Source: Spirochaetaceae bacterium (GTDB lineage: Bacteria; Spirochaetota; Spirochaetia; Treponematales; Treponemataceae). From it: a stretch of 64,000 bases of DNA. Position numbers and translations under genes: made by a program. Below the pieces are notes generated by a model that saw only the letters and a list, made by a program, of their open reading frames with translations, was not told the origin of the DNA and did not search any database. Where the stretch lies: positions 27,981 to 91,980 of the forward strand of contig JAFQDD010000002.1 in NCBI GenBank assembly GCA_017416145.1, given 5' to 3'. Positions 26,508-36,182 of the stretch are shown here, one piece after another. Each line of letters opens with the position of its first letter. Position 1 is the first letter of the stretch.

Positions 26508-28286
26508 TTATAGATTCCAAATCAAACCAAGGCTGATTTCGCTAATATTTGTATCTTCATTTAATGTATTTAGAAGATATGATGTGTATTCTGGGTTGTT
26601 TAATCCGTCATCTGCTCTGTAAAGTGTGTAATTATTTGATTCATAAGGATTCATTCCGTATGTTGCGTGAGCCCAGAATCGTGGATTTCCTGGAAGTGGT
26701 GTTTCAACAAGTGTAAATCCAACTGCGATTCCAAATGGAACAAGTTTTTTGTCTTCTGTTGATTTTGTACGAATGATAGAACCTAGATTTACAGAAATAT
26801 TGTCTGTAAAATCTGCTGTCAACATAATTGAATTGTATGTCATATCGTATTTGTAAGTTGTATCTTCGTAAGCTCCTTCCATTTTGATACCGTAATCAAG
26901 AGTTAATTGATTTGCAAATGGTAGAGATTTTGAAATCACTTGAAGTCCTGCTTCTTGGAAATATGGAACAATTTTTGTTTTTTCGCTGGTTGCTTTTGCA
27001 AGTTTGTCTAAACTCATAACACCGTAAACAGAAGTTTTTAGTTCTTTTCCAACAAGGGCTGACATATCCCAATTAAGAATTGCTTGATTGCGAAGTGTCA
27101 TTAAGCCTTCCATTGTGTCAAATTCGTTAATTGTAAATGTTTCAACAAGTTCAAAGCCTAGATACTGACTTGCTTGATATCCAGCATTTACATAAGTGAT
27201 TGCTGTATTTGGTGTAACTGTAGAATATCCACTTGAATCAGTACCCCAAACTGATGTTGCTTCTTTTCCAGAAATTGTTTGTTGTGCTGTAATATCAAAA
27301 TTGTTTCCAATGTATGTTGCTTTTAGTGCTATTGCAGAAGAATCTAGACTTGGGTCAATATTTGTTCCCATTGCCATAATTCCGTGAGCTTCTACTTTTA
27401 GAGCATCAAGTGGTGAAATTGCAAAGTATGCTGAAATAGCATTTGTGTTTGTTCGGTTATAGAAAAACAATTCTTCTTCTGTTGTGTAAGAAGTAGCTGT
27501 TAATGCTAAATCGATATTGTCGATTTTTGCTGTATTTACATTATAAAATCCGTAAGTTCCACGTGTTCGGCTTAATCCGATTGTAGAATTTAGATTTACT
27601 TTTCCAATATTTTGTAGATTTGAACCAAGAGATAATTCTGTAAATCCCTTTCCTACATCATTCCAACGAGAAACTACTGGAAAAATACCTTTGTAGTCCA
27701 TCATTCCGTTTGCTCCAAGATTTCCGTAACCGAGTTTTACGTTAATATATGGAGTTGCAACAGAAAATCCCATTTTGTTAAATGAACCGATTGAGTCTTC
27801 ACTTGTACCGTAAAGTGGTGCAAATGGAACTGACAACAAATCTTGAAATCCATCTCCCCAAGTTACTGTTGGCACGTTTAATGCATAACTTGATGCTTGA
27901 TAAAGTGTTTTATCAAAATTCCAAGCAGAAATCTCTGCGTCTAAAATTACACCTGGAACAAGTTCGCCCCACATCCACCAGTTTGCATTTGACAAGAAGT
28001 GAGAATTGTCAAACTCATATCCTGATTTTTCACCAGTTGCAACATCTCTAATCAATGATTGATTATCACTAGTTACTTCAATCCAAATTCCTTGTGAAAT
28101 AGCTGAAGAACTACTTGTTGATGAAGAAGTTGATTCTGCTGGAGAAGATTCTCCTTCTGTAGCAGACGAACTACTATTTCCTGTAAAGTCTTCATGAATT
28201 GGCACAACAAAGCCGTCGTCTGCAATTTGTGCGAAAACACTAGTAATTAAAATTAATGATAAAATGATACTTAGTAATTTTTTCAT
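26508..28286 (-). CDS. Predicted outer-membrane beta-barrel protein of the galactan operon
   Basis: 592 residues with a signal peptide (cleavage near VFAQ), then a Ser/Thr/Glu-rich linker (about residues 35-65), then a long series of alternating amphipathic strands ending in EISLGLIWNL, as expected of a barrel. Strand-like segments such as GMMDYKGIFPVVSRW and NSIMLTADFTDNISVNLGSI recur through the protein. No TonB box or plug domain was recognised, so a passive porin is more likely than a SusC-type transporter. It is 9 bp after the first GH53 gene and is the best candidate for galacto-oligosaccharide entry. Confidence 0.7.
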   Translation of the reverse strand: MKKLLSIILSLILITSVFAQIADDGFVVPIHEDFTGNSSSSATEGESSPAESTSSSTSSSSAISQGIWIEVTSDNQSLIRDVATGEKSGYEFDNSHFLSNANWWMWGELVPGVILDAEISAWNFDKTLYQASSYALNVPTVTWGDGFQDLLSVPFAPLYGTSEDSIGSFNKMGFSVATPYINVKLGYGNLGANGMMDYKGIFPVVSRWNDVGKGFTELSLGSNLQNIGKVNLNSTIGLSRTRGTYGFYNVNTAKIDNIDLALTATSYTTEEELFFYNRTNTNAISAYFAISPLDALKVEAHGIMAMGTNIDPSLDSSAIALKATYIGNNFDITAQQTISGKEATSVWGTDSSGYSTVTPNTAITYVNAGYQASQYLGFELVETFTINEFDTMEGLMTLRNQAILNWDMSALVGKELKTSVYGVMSLDKLAKATSEKTKIVPYFQEAGLQVISKSLPFANQLTLDYGIKMEGAYEDTTYKYDMTYNSIMLTADFTDNISVNLGSIIRTKSTEDKKLVPFGIAVGFTLVETPLPGNPRFWAHATYGMNPYESNNYTLYRADDGLNNPEYTSYLLNTLNEDTNISEISLGLIWNL

Positions 28287-28295
28287 AGTTTTCTC

Positions 28296-30278
28296 CTACT
28301 CGTTTAGATAAAGTTCAACATCGTCAAAATTACCCCAGTTACCAGGATTTGTATCCAAATAAATACCTATTGTTATTTCCCCGGATGTTACAGGGACATC
28401 AATTTTGTATTGAACCCAGTTTTGCCATCCAGTATTTGTGATAATTGATGTTAGTTGTTTTTCTTTATTGTTGGCATCAAAATCTGTAGCAAATAGACGG
28501 ATTGTATTTTCGCCACCGCCACCCATTGCCCAAATTGAAAGAGTGTATGTTCCGTTTTTAATATCTGTAAACTTTCTACTCAAAATTGATTTAAATCCAG
28601 TTCCAAGCCAATATTTATATGTAATATTTCCAGTATGAGCATTACTCTTGTTACTTTCTAATAAACAAGCTGTACTAGGACCATTTAGAACCCAAGCACC
28701 AAATTGTTCACTTTCAAAAGATGGGTCATCTATCAAATTTTCTCGAGTTGTTACTTCAACTGTTGCAACTGGTGCAAATTTTGAACCAGCTAATTTTGCT
28801 TTTACTTGTACAACATCCCCTTTTTGAGTTTTTGACCAATCGTATTTTTCCCAAGACACGAATGCAAGTTTTTCAGAATCATTTGTGTAAACAAGTTTTG
28901 CAAGAGCCGGTAATTTTGGAGTTTCACCTGGTTTTGCAACAAGTTTAATTTCATCAGTAATTGAATATGGAACAAATCCAGAGCCGTTTTTAGCAGAACC
29001 ACCCCAAACATTTGAAACTTCGCCTTTTCCACTAACTAGATTCCATACAGCAAGAGATGGAAGTGCACGACCTTCAAAGTCAAACATAGATTGATTTTCC
29101 CAAGTACAACCTTCTGTTGCTGAAAGTCCTGCTCCTTCTACAGGAATCCAAGCTGGTTCCCAGTAAAAAACACCATTTCCACCTTTTACACTTGCTACAG
29201 TTTTGATTACATCTGCAATTGCAGTTGCTTGACCTTGAACTGATGGAATGTACCCTTCTTTTTCGTTACTGTAAACTTGGAAAACATTTCCTTGATCATC
29301 CCCATCTTCTGGAGTAAAAGCATAGGCTGTTTCCATTACAATAAGTTCTTTTCCATAGCTTTTTGCTAAATCAGTCATATTAGATTTTAGATCTGTTGTT
29401 GAGCCGTGCCAATATGTGTAAAATGATAGCCCAATTACATCATAATCAAGTTTTGCTGATTTGATAGGGTCAAAAATACTATGATACAATCCGTTGTTTC
29501 CACCGTCAGCTAAGTGAATTGCAATTTTGATTTTTTCTCCATTTCCTTGTGCAGACCGAACTCCCTTTGTTGCACTTTTCAATAGAGTGATAAATCCATC
29601 CATTCCACCAACTTTTTCACCAGCATCGCCCCAAATTTTTCCATATGGCCACATAAAACCGTTATTTAATTCGTTTCCGATTTGAACCATATCTGGACGA
29701 GCACCAGCTTTGATAAAAGCTTCTAGTGATTCTTTTGTATATTTTTCTACTGCTGCATTAAGTTTATTTTCGTTTAAGCCAACCCAATCTTGTGGCATAT
29801 TTTGTTTTCCAGGATCTGCCCAAGTATCTGAATAATGGAAATCCAATAATAATTTTAATCCAGCTTTTTTTGCACGAACTGCAAGTGGAATGTCAACTTC
29901 TACACTGTTATTTCCACCACCGTAAGCTTCACCTTTTTTTGCAATTAAGTTGCCATATGCATCATATAAATCTTCTGCATAGGTTGGATTATTCCAGATT
30001 CTTAAGCGAACCCAGTTTACACCATTTTCTTTTAAGATTTCAAAAATATCTGCTTCTTTACCTTGGGCGTTGTAATACTTTCCGCCAGCTTTTTCAATAT
30101 CAGCCAATGAACTGATATCAACACCTTTGATAAAATCATCAGACAAACCTTTTACAGGTTCTACCAAAATGTTTTGCTTAACTGCCAAATCTGCTGAATT
30201 GTCAGCAAAAACAAAAGTTACACATAGCATTAAACATAATGCAATTAAGCTTTTTGCGATAAGTTTCTTACTCATCAT
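28296..30278 (-). CDS. Modular GH53 endo-beta-1,4-galactanase
   Basis: 660 residues, signal peptide ending near FVFA. GH53 catalytic domain at about 45-420: GVNWVRLRIWNNP, LLDFHYSDTWADP, acid/base E203 in IGNELNNG and nucleophile E316 in IVMETAY. About 430-515 is a Big4-like Ig domain (PGETPKLPALAKLVYTNDSE). About 516-660 is a C-terminal carbohydrate-binding module (NLIDDPSFESEQFGAWVL ... GNWGNFDDVELYL) resembling CBM61, a family known to bind beta-1,4-galactan and found next to GH53 in other bacteria; that assignment is tentative. First gene of the operon, directly behind the palindromic operator. No lipobox, so likely soluble or secreted. Confidence 0.94.
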   Translation of the reverse strand: MMSKKLIAKSLIALCLMLCVTFVFADNSADLAVKQNILVEPVKGLSDDFIKGVDISSLADIEKAGGKYYNAQGKEADIFEILKENGVNWVRLRIWNNPTYAEDLYDAYGNLIAKKGEAYGGGNNSVEVDIPLAVRAKKAGLKLLLDFHYSDTWADPGKQNMPQDWVGLNENKLNAAVEKYTKESLEAFIKAGARPDMVQIGNELNNGFMWPYGKIWGDAGEKVGGMDGFITLLKSATKGVRSAQGNGEKIKIAIHLADGGNNGLYHSIFDPIKSAKLDYDVIGLSFYTYWHGSTTDLKSNMTDLAKSYGKELIVMETAYAFTPEDGDDQGNVFQVYSNEKEGYIPSVQGQATAIADVIKTVASVKGGNGVFYWEPAWIPVEGAGLSATEGCTWENQSMFDFEGRALPSLAVWNLVSGKGEVSNVWGGSAKNGSGFVPYSITDEIKLVAKPGETPKLPALAKLVYTNDSEKLAFVSWEKYDWSKTQKGDVVQVKAKLAGSKFAPVATVEVTTRENLIDDPSFESEQFGAWVLNGPSTACLLESNKSNAHTGNITYKYWLGTGFKSILSRKFTDIKNGTYTLSIWAMGGGGENTIRLFATDFDANNKEKQLTSIITNTGWQNWVQYKIDVPVTSGEITIGIYLDTNPGNWGNFDDVELYLNE

Positions 30279-30308
30279 TTCCCCCTATTTTCTTTCAATC
30301 AACGTGTA

Positions 30309-30324
30309 ATCAACACGTGTTGAT
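30309..30324. promoter_or_regulatory. LacI-type operator of the galactan operon
   Basis: ATCAACACGTGTTGAT is a perfect 16-bp palindrome with the central CG typical of LacI-family operators. It lies 6 bp downstream of the -10 box on the minus strand, where a bound repressor would block initiation. A partial copy (AATCAACGTGT) adjoins it on the start-codon side. Confidence 0.8.
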
Positions 30325-30330
30325 AGTTTT

Positions 30331-30359
30331 AGATTAAGGCACAAATTTGTATCTGTCAA
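30331..30359 (-). promoter_or_regulatory. Galactan operon promoter
   Basis: TTGACA (30359-30354) and TAATCT (30336-30331) are 17 bp apart on the minus strand, immediately before the operator palindrome. Confidence 0.8.
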
Positions 30360-30527
30360 GGAAAAAATCACATTTTTTAAATATTTTTTTTGTTGTTAGT
30401 GTTGAACATTTTACCTATTTCGTAACTCTATACAAATAAATATTTATTATTATTGAATAATATTGCCACATTTTTTCAAAAACCTATTTACATTTTTTTT
30501 ATTTTTGTATATATTACTAAACATCAG

Positions 30528-30600
30528 GGGCGATTAGCTCAGCTGGGAGAGCACCTGGTTTACACCCAGGTTGTCGGGGGTTCGATCCCCTCATCGCCCA
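30528..30600 (+). tRNA. tRNA-Val (anticodon UAC)
   Basis: 73 nt cloverleaf. The acceptor stem GGGCGAT pairs with ATCGCCC, the anticodon arm is CCTGG-TTTACAC-CCAGG with anticodon TAC, and the T arm holds GTTCGATCC. The 3' CCA is not encoded: the discriminator A is followed by AAG. Confidence 0.97.
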
Positions 30601-30692
30601 AAGCGTCTATAGGAAACTGTAGACGCTTTTTTTTGTTTTAAATCAATTATCAGCAAATAAATACCGAGGGAATCGAAACGGAATGTCCGCCG
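30583..30692 (+). repeat. Direct repeat copy 1: tRNA-Val 3' end, terminator and downstream DNA
   Basis: This 110-nt block begins inside the tRNA T arm, includes the terminator and ends at TCCGCCG. Copy 2 at 30782-30890 matches it throughout except for one fewer T in the T-run. The two are separated by an 89-nt insert at 30693-30781. Confidence 0.92.
30601..30634 (+). terminator. tRNA-Val terminator
   Basis: AAGCGTCTA (30601-30609) pairs with TAGACGCTT (30620-30628) and runs into eight Ts. Confidence 0.88.
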
Positions 30693-30781
30693 AGCAAGAG
30701 CGAGGAAAAGTGCACAGGATGTGCACGGCAGGACATGTAGGTGGGCTGGAAGGAACAAACAGGACGTTTGTGACTGAAAGC

Positions 30782-30890
30782 CGATCCCCTCATCGCCCAA
30801 AGCGTCTATAGGAAACTGTAGACGCTTTTTTTGTTTTAAATCAATTATCAGCAAATAAATACCGAGGGAATCGAAACGGAATGTCCGCCG
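30782..30890 (+). repeat. Direct repeat copy 2: duplicated tRNA-Val 3' end and terminator
   Basis: It starts CGATCCCCTCATCGCCCA, i.e. the last 19 nt of the tRNA, and carries a second working-looking terminator with seven Ts. The pattern resembles the direct repeats left when an element integrates at a tRNA 3' end. The 89 nt between the copies contain no gene, only a small palindrome around GTGCACAGGATGTGCAC. Confidence 0.9.
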
Positions 30891-30896
30891 TAAATA

Positions 30897-30930
30897 AAAA
30901 AGTGGACTAACAAAATCGTCAATCCACTTT
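30897..30930 (-). terminator. Terminator of the chemotaxis-receptor gene
   Basis: AAAAGTGGA (30897-30905) pairs with TCCACTTT (30923-30930); on the minus strand a U-run follows. Confidence 0.7.
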
Positions 30931-30953
30931 CTAGTTTCCATTTTCAAAATAAA

Positions 30954-32840
30954 CTAAAGTTTAAAACCACCTAATTCTTTTCCAAGCTTTTTCATACCCT
31001 CTGCATTTTCAGAAGTTTTTTCGGAAACTGAATCCATTATTTCTGAAATATCTCCAATACTTTGAGACATCAAAGCCATTTCGCTATTTATACTTCTTGT
31101 AACACTTTGTAGTTTGTTCATTTCAGAAGCAATTTGTTGACTTTCTGAATACATTTCTGTTGTTCCGCTTTTTACAACCGTTGCAGAATCAGTAATTTCT
31201 CGCATTGCTTCAATTACTTGTTTGTTACCTTCGCTTTGCTCAAGAACAGCAGCGTAAACAGTTTGTTCTTGAACTTTTACTTTTTGTGAAAGTTCGTATA
31301 TCTTTTCAAATTCGTTATGAACTTGCTTAGTTGTGGTAGAAACATTTTCAATTTCTGCAGAAAGTTTCAAAAGGTTATCGTTTATCACCTTACCTTGAGC
31401 ATTACTTTGTTCAGCCAATTTACGGATTTCAGATGCAACAACAGAGAAACCTTTTCCAGCTTCTCCAGCATGAGCAGACTCGATAGCAGCATTCATTGCA
31501 AGAAGATTAGTTTGACTTGCAATATTTTGGATAATTTTTGCAGCATCAAGTAGTGATTCGGATTCTTTACTGATGATGTCGGCTGTATCAACAGCTGATT
31601 GAACACTTAATCGACCGGATTCTGATGCTTCTGTCAAATGGGTTACCGCTTCTTCATTTTTTTTCAATATATTTGTGATACTTTCAACATTTGCAACCAT
31701 TTGATTTACAGCAGCACTAGATTGTTCAACTGCATTTGACTGAGTTTGAGCACTTTTTTGTAATTCTGAAATTTTTCCAGTAATTTGATTAACAAAATTT
31801 TCTACATTATCAACAGTTTGAGTTTGACTTTCGATTTTTTGAGTTACATTTCCAATTCCGTCAGTAATAGACAAAACATTTTTTGAAGCGTGTTCCATAT
31901 TATTATTTAAGGAATTAGCAGTTTCATTTGTTGTATTTACAGTAGTTTGTATTCCCACCAAAATATCTTTTGTATTTTCAAAAAATACGTTCATATTTCG
32001 AGTAAGTTCACCAAGTTCACATCTACAAGTAATTGGTAGTGTTTCCATATCATAATTTCTTTCAGATAGATTTCGGCTAAAATCCTGTATTTTATCAATA
32101 CTATACTTGATATCAGAAACGTTGATATAACAAACAAGTCCCAAAACTAACAATGCAAAAATTGTAAGAGGAACTTCAACTTTTAACAAAAGTGAAAAAA
32201 TTGGAATATCCATATTTGCAGGAATTGTGAAAACACTCAAAACGATTAAAATTAATCCTGCTGTACTCATTAATGATGAATATAAAATTCTAAAAAGTAA
32301 GGAAAATGTTTTGTCATTTGAAGAATATGGCAAAAAGCTCAAATATTTTTCAGCAATATGCACTGTCAATAAAACAAAAACTTGTGAACAAAGCATATAT
32401 ATTCCAATAAGTCCACAATACCAAAGAGGATATAAAGTTTGTCCCTTGAATGCAACGAAAACCAAACCTCGAGCATTATTACTTGCTTGGTAAATTACTG
32501 GTTCACATAAATACAAAGCCAATGGCACAACTATGGAAGTAATGTATAAAAGTCTTAACGATGATGACAAAGAAGAGGCACTTTCTGGTGAACCGTCATA
32601 ACTATAATATTTTCTGCTGAAATTTTTATAAAATAAAAATCCGATAACTGCCATTCCTGCCATAAATGGAACTGCAACGGGACCTGCTAAAACTGTAAAA
32701 AACTCTTTAACTGTAATCGCCCCAACAAAGATAAACAATTCCCCAACTAACATACTAGGCAAAGCATAGGTAAGCAAAACACATAATAATAATGTTTTTG
32801 GTAATTTTGGCAATGTAAATGACTGATTCATTTTTTTCAA
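30954..32840 (-). CDS. Methyl-accepting chemotaxis protein
   Basis: 628 residues. The first 250 hold about six hydrophobic helices rather than the usual two helices flanking a periplasmic sensor, so sensing may occur within the membrane. A short HAMP-like linker leads to the cytoplasmic signalling coiled coil. The highly conserved hairpin tip is [20 protein letters not shown] followed by [16 protein letters not shown], which contacts CheA and CheW. Two starts are possible: TTG 32840 or ATG 32831; AGGAG is 3 nt from the first and 12 nt from the second, so the choice is open. The signal sensed is unknown. It is monocistronic. Confidence 0.93.
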   Translation of the reverse strand: MKKMNQSFTLPKLPKTLLLCVLLTYALPSMLVGELFIFVGAITVKEFFTVLAGPVAVPFMAGMAVIGFLFYKNFSRKYYSYDGSPESASSLSSSLRLLYITSIVVPLALYLCEPVIYQASNNARGLVFVAFKGQTLYPLWYCGLIGIYMLCSQVFVLLTVHIAEKYLSFLPYSSNDKTFSLLFRILYSSLMSTAGLILIVLSVFTIPANMDIPIFSLLLKVEVPLTIFALLVLGLVCYINVSDIKYSIDKIQDFSRNLSERNYDMETLPITCRCELGELTRNMNVFFENTKDILVGIQTTVNTTNETANSLNNNMEHASKNVLSITDGIGNVTQKIESQTQTVDNVENFVNQITGKISELQKSAQTQSNAVEQSSAAVNQMVANVESITNILKKNEEAVTHLTEASESGRLSVQSAVDTADIISKESESLLDAAKIIQNIASQTNLLAMNAAIESAHAGEAGKGFSVVASEIRKLAEQSNAQGKVINDNLLKLSAEIENVSTTTKQVHNEFEKIYELSQKVKVQEQTVYAAVLEQSEGNKQVIEAMREITDSATVVKSGTTEMYSESQQIASEMNKLQSVTRSINSEMALMSQSIGDISEIMDSVSEKTSENAEGMKKLGKELGGFKL

Positions 32841-32935
32841 AATCTCCTAAAAATATTTATTAAATTCCATTATGAATCAAAAAGTCGAAAATGAAAGTAT
32901 TTTGTTATAATTTTTAAGATTTCTTTAAAAAAATG

Positions 32936-32970
32936 TGGGAGAAACTCCTTGAGCAAAGGAATTTCTCCCA
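32936..32970 (-). terminator. argG terminator
   Basis: TGGGAGAAACTCCTT (32936-32950) pairs with 32956-32970 with minor bulges; a U-run follows on the minus strand. Confidence 0.8.
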
Positions 32971-33015
32971 TTATAAAAAATTACAGATTAAATTATATTC
33001 AAATATGAAAAATGA

Positions 33016-34281
33016 TTATTCTGTAGGGCGATTTTTCAAGTTTTTGCTATTCGTAATAGCTTGTCCTTCTCCTACAGTCTGCTCCATCATGGCTCTTACT
33101 TTTAGTGGGAGGCCGAATAGTGTGATGAAGCCTTCTGCGTCTTTGTGGTCGTAAAGGTCGCCTGTTGTGAAAGATGCAATGCTTTCGTTGTACAAGCTGT
33201 ATTTTGAGTGGCTTCCTGCACCGCGGATTGAGCCTTTGTATAGTTTTAGATTAACCCAACCTGTTACAGTTTCTTGAGTTTTGTCCACAAATGCCATACA
33301 AGAATCCATCAATGTTGTAAACCATTTTCCGTCGTAAATCAATTCAGACATGCGAAGAGCAATTTGTTGCTTAAAGTGATATGTGTCTCTATCTAAGCAA
33401 AGATGATCTAGCATTTCGTGAGCGGCGTAAAGGATTGCTCCACCTGGTGTTTCGTAAACACCGCGAGATTTCATACCAACACAGCGGTTTTCACAAATAT
33501 CAACTAAACCAACACCGTTTCTTCCACCGATTTTGTTTAGTTCAAGCATAATTTCAAGTCCATTCATTTTTTTGCCATTTACAGCAACTGGAATACCTTT
33601 TTCAAATTCGATTTTTACGTATTCCCCTTCTTCTGGAGCTTTTTCTGGAGTTGTTGTCAACTGAAGCATGTGTTCCCAGTTTGGTTCGTTTTCAGTTTGT
33701 TCAAGTTCAAGCCCTTCGTGAGAAAGATGCCAAATATTTTCGTCACGAGAATATGATTGGTCTTTTTTCATAGGAACTTCAAGTCCTCTATCTTCTAGAT
33801 ACTTGATTTCAGCTTCACGACTGTCCATATCCCATTTATCATCACGCCAGGCTGCAATAACTTTTAGGTCTGGAGCAAATGCTTTGATTGCAAGTTCAAA
33901 ACGGATTTGGTCGTTACCTTTTCCTGTTGCACCGTGACAAATTGCAACAGCACCTTCTTGACGAGCATATTCTACAAGGATTTTTCCGATAAGTGGACGA
34001 GCTGTAGATGTTCCTAAAAGATATTTATCTTCATAAACACAGTTTGCTTTTACAGCTGGCCAAATGTATTCTTCAATATATTCTTGACGAGCATCAACAA
34101 CGTAACAAGCAGAAGCTCCTGTTTTTAGAGCACGGTCTTTGATTTTTGACCAATCATCACCTTGACCAACGTCAATACAAACAGCAATTACATCGTAATC
34201 GTAGTTTTCTTTTAACCATGGAATGATAACAGTTGTATCAAGTCCACCTGAATAAGCTAGAATAACTTTGTCTTTACTCAT
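33016..34281 (-). CDS. argG: Argininosuccinate synthase
   Basis: It joins citrulline and aspartate with ATP in arginine synthesis. The N-terminal P-loop AYSGGLDTTVIIPWL is residues 9-23, followed by IDVGQGDDW and the citrulline/aspartate-binding HGATGKGNDQIRFE around residue 115. Its 421 residues match the longer, eukaryote-like subclass. AAGGTG precedes the ATG. No other arginine gene is adjacent. A possible ARG box sits in the leader, next to a well-formed promoter. Confidence 0.96.
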   Translation of the reverse strand: MSKDKVILAYSGGLDTTVIIPWLKENYDYDVIAVCIDVGQGDDWSKIKDRALKTGASACYVVDARQEYIEEYIWPAVKANCVYEDKYLLGTSTARPLIGKILVEYARQEGAVAICHGATGKGNDQIRFELAIKAFAPDLKVIAAWRDDKWDMDSREAEIKYLEDRGLEVPMKKDQSYSRDENIWHLSHEGLELEQTENEPNWEHMLQLTTTPEKAPEEGEYVKIEFEKGIPVAVNGKKMNGLEIMLELNKIGGRNGVGLVDICENRCVGMKSRGVYETPGGAILYAAHEMLDHLCLDRDTYHFKQQIALRMSELIYDGKWFTTLMDSCMAFVDKTQETVTGWVNLKLYKGSIRGAGSHSKYSLYNESIASFTTGDLYDHKDAEGFITLFGLPLKVRAMMEQTVGEGQAITNSKNLKNRPTE

Positions 34282-34303
34282 AATCTTTCACCTTTTATAG
34301 AAA

Positions 34304-34321
34304 ATTGCATAAAAATGCAAG
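34304..34321. promoter_or_regulatory. Possible ARG box upstream of argG
   Basis: ATTGCATAAAAATGCAAG contains the palindrome TGCATAAAAATGCA and matches the Bacillus AhrC-type ARG box at about 15 of 18 positions. It lies between the -10 box and the start codon. No argR gene is in this window, so regulation is inferred. Confidence 0.4.
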
Positions 34322-34333
34322 AATTATGTATTT

Positions 34334-34362
34334 AGTATACATTTTTTGTATTTTTATGACAA
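34334..34362 (-). promoter_or_regulatory. argG promoter
   Basis: TTGTCA (34362-34357) and TATACT (34339-34334) are 17 bp apart on the minus strand. Confidence 0.7.
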
Positions 34363-34430
34363 TAGAACTGCATAAATATTTATCATTTTTTTTGAAATTG
34401 TAAGATAATCTTGTAGACTGTTACAAAAAA

Positions 34431-34464
34431 AGGCTGATTTTAAGACGAATCTCAAAATCAGCCT
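34431..34464 (-). terminator. htrA terminator
   Basis: AGGCTGATTTT (34431-34441) pairs perfectly with 34454-34464; on the minus strand seven Us follow. Confidence 0.85.
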
Positions 34465-34486
34465 AGGGTGGTATATTTTTTGGAGT

Positions 34487-35983
34487 TTAGAATTTATATT
34501 TTAATGTGGACATTTTCATACCATTTCTGTAAATATCGTACCAAACTTCTTTTGTTGCCTTCTCTCCAAGAACAGAGTAAAAATCTTCTATTCCAGAAAT
34601 TTCAGTATCATTTACAGCGATAATAATATCACCTGATTGCAAACTTAGTGCTGCTGCAGGAGATTTTGACTGAACACTAGAAACAACAACTCCTTCAATT
34701 TGATTATCCTTTAAGCCTAAATCTTTTTTCATATCATCTGTTAAAGGAAGTGCAACAAATCCTGGCCATTGTTTTGAGCTATCTGCGATAACTTCCTCAG
34801 AGCGACTTTCGATTACACAGGTTAATGAAAGGTTTTTTCCGTCACGAATCACTTCAAATACAGCAGATTCCCCAACCGTTAAATCTCCAACATCTCGCAC
34901 AAGTTGGTCAACGTCTTTTACAGCTTTTCCGTTTAATCCAACAACAAAGTCACCTGGTTTTAATCCACCTTTTGCAGCTGGTGAACCAATAAATACTTGT
35001 GAAGCAAATGCACCTTTTTGGCCTTTTACACCTAAAGCTTCTTTATATTGTTCTGTGATTTCAACAAGAGAAACACCCATCCAACCGTAAGTAACCTTTC
35101 CGTCTTGGATAAAAGCATCTATAGCTTTTTTAATATTGTTAATTGGAATACTGAATCCTAAGCCCTGAGAACCACCAGAAGAAGAAGCAATCCAAGTATT
35201 AATTCCAATAATTTCGCCATAAATATTTACAAGCGGACCACCAGAGTTTCCTTGATTTATAGCAGCATCAGTTTGAATAAAGTCACTAATATTTCCAATT
35301 GTGCTTCCAGTTCTACCAGTTGCACTAACAATTCCCTGTGTTACAGAAGAAGCATAACCCATTGGTGTTCCCATGGCAAAACAAATATCACCAATTTGAA
35401 CTGTATCAGAATCTCCAAGTTTTGCAACTGGCAAATCTTCTGTACATTCAAAAGAAACAAGAGCGATATCCTTTCTGTCATCAGAACCAACTAAAGTTCC
35501 TTCAAATTCACGATTATCATAAAGTTTTACAGTAATTTCACTTGCAGAACCAGCCACGTGATGATTTGTCAAAACATAGTAAGTATTTTTATCTTTTCTA
35601 ACAATTACCCCAGAACCAAGACCAGATTGTTTGTATTCTTGAGTTCCGTTACTAGAATCATCACCGTAGTTAAAAAAATAGTTGAATGGGAAACCGTTCA
35701 TAAAATTACTAGTATCAACAGTTTTTGTTTCAACAATATCAATTTCCACAACAGAAGGAAGAACTTCTGAAGAAACACTTCTAAAGGCTGATTGTAGAGC
35801 CTCAACTACCGCAAGAGCATCTTCTGGCATAGAAACAGCTGGACTGTTATCTGCGAATACAGTGTTTTTTAATTTAGCCGCAGTTTTTTCAGAAGAGCAT
35901 GAAAAAGAAAACAAGAAAAATGATGCACAAAATACGCCCAAAATCATAAGAGCAAACTTTGTGAGTGTTTTTTTTGATTTCAT
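34487..35983 (-). CDS. HtrA/DegP-family periplasmic serine protease
   Basis: It degrades or refolds damaged envelope proteins. Start ATG 35983 has GGAGG 5 nt upstream; the in-frame TTG at 35995 overlaps that ribosome site and is rejected. A signal sequence ends at LFSFSC, a possible lipobox, so the protein may be anchored. The trypsin-like triad is H142 in TNHHVAG, D172 in DRKDIALV and S247 in QGNSGGP. Two PDZ domains follow (about residues 285-390 and 400-495). The protease domain is preceded by a short linker (QEYKQSGLGSGVIV). It is monocistronic, with no chaperone partner nearby. Confidence 0.93.
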   Translation of the reverse strand: MKSKKTLTKFALMILGVFCASFFLFSFSCSSEKTAAKLKNTVFADNSPAVSMPEDALAVVEALQSAFRSVSSEVLPSVVEIDIVETKTVDTSNFMNGFPFNYFFNYGDDSSNGTQEYKQSGLGSGVIVRKDKNTYYVLTNHHVAGSASEITVKLYDNREFEGTLVGSDDRKDIALVSFECTEDLPVAKLGDSDTVQIGDICFAMGTPMGYASSVTQGIVSATGRTGSTIGNISDFIQTDAAINQGNSGGPLVNIYGEIIGINTWIASSSGGSQGLGFSIPINNIKKAIDAFIQDGKVTYGWMGVSLVEITEQYKEALGVKGQKGAFASQVFIGSPAAKGGLKPGDFVVGLNGKAVKDVDQLVRDVGDLTVGESAVFEVIRDGKNLSLTCVIESRSEEVIADSSKQWPGFVALPLTDDMKKDLGLKDNQIEGVVVSSVQSKSPAAALSLQSGDIIIAVNDTEISGIEDFYSVLGEKATKEVWYDIYRNGMKMSTLKYKF

Positions 35984-36182
35984 ATTATCCTCCAATTTTG
36001 CTTGTTGACTATAAAATAATGCAAGAAACTTAAAATAATCTTTATTTTTTTATAATCTAAAAACTTTTTGATTTTTCCAAAAAATTATGGAAGTGAATTT
36101 TACATTTTATTAAATCCACATATTAAACATAATAATTTTTTTTAACATTTGTTACTATTTTTTTTATTTTTTTTTGATTTAT

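Noticed and set aside
30453..30947. Small open frames overlapping tRNA-Val on both strands
   Set aside because: They translate the tRNA gene, its terminator and the direct repeat. Such translated tRNA sequences are a common false gene.
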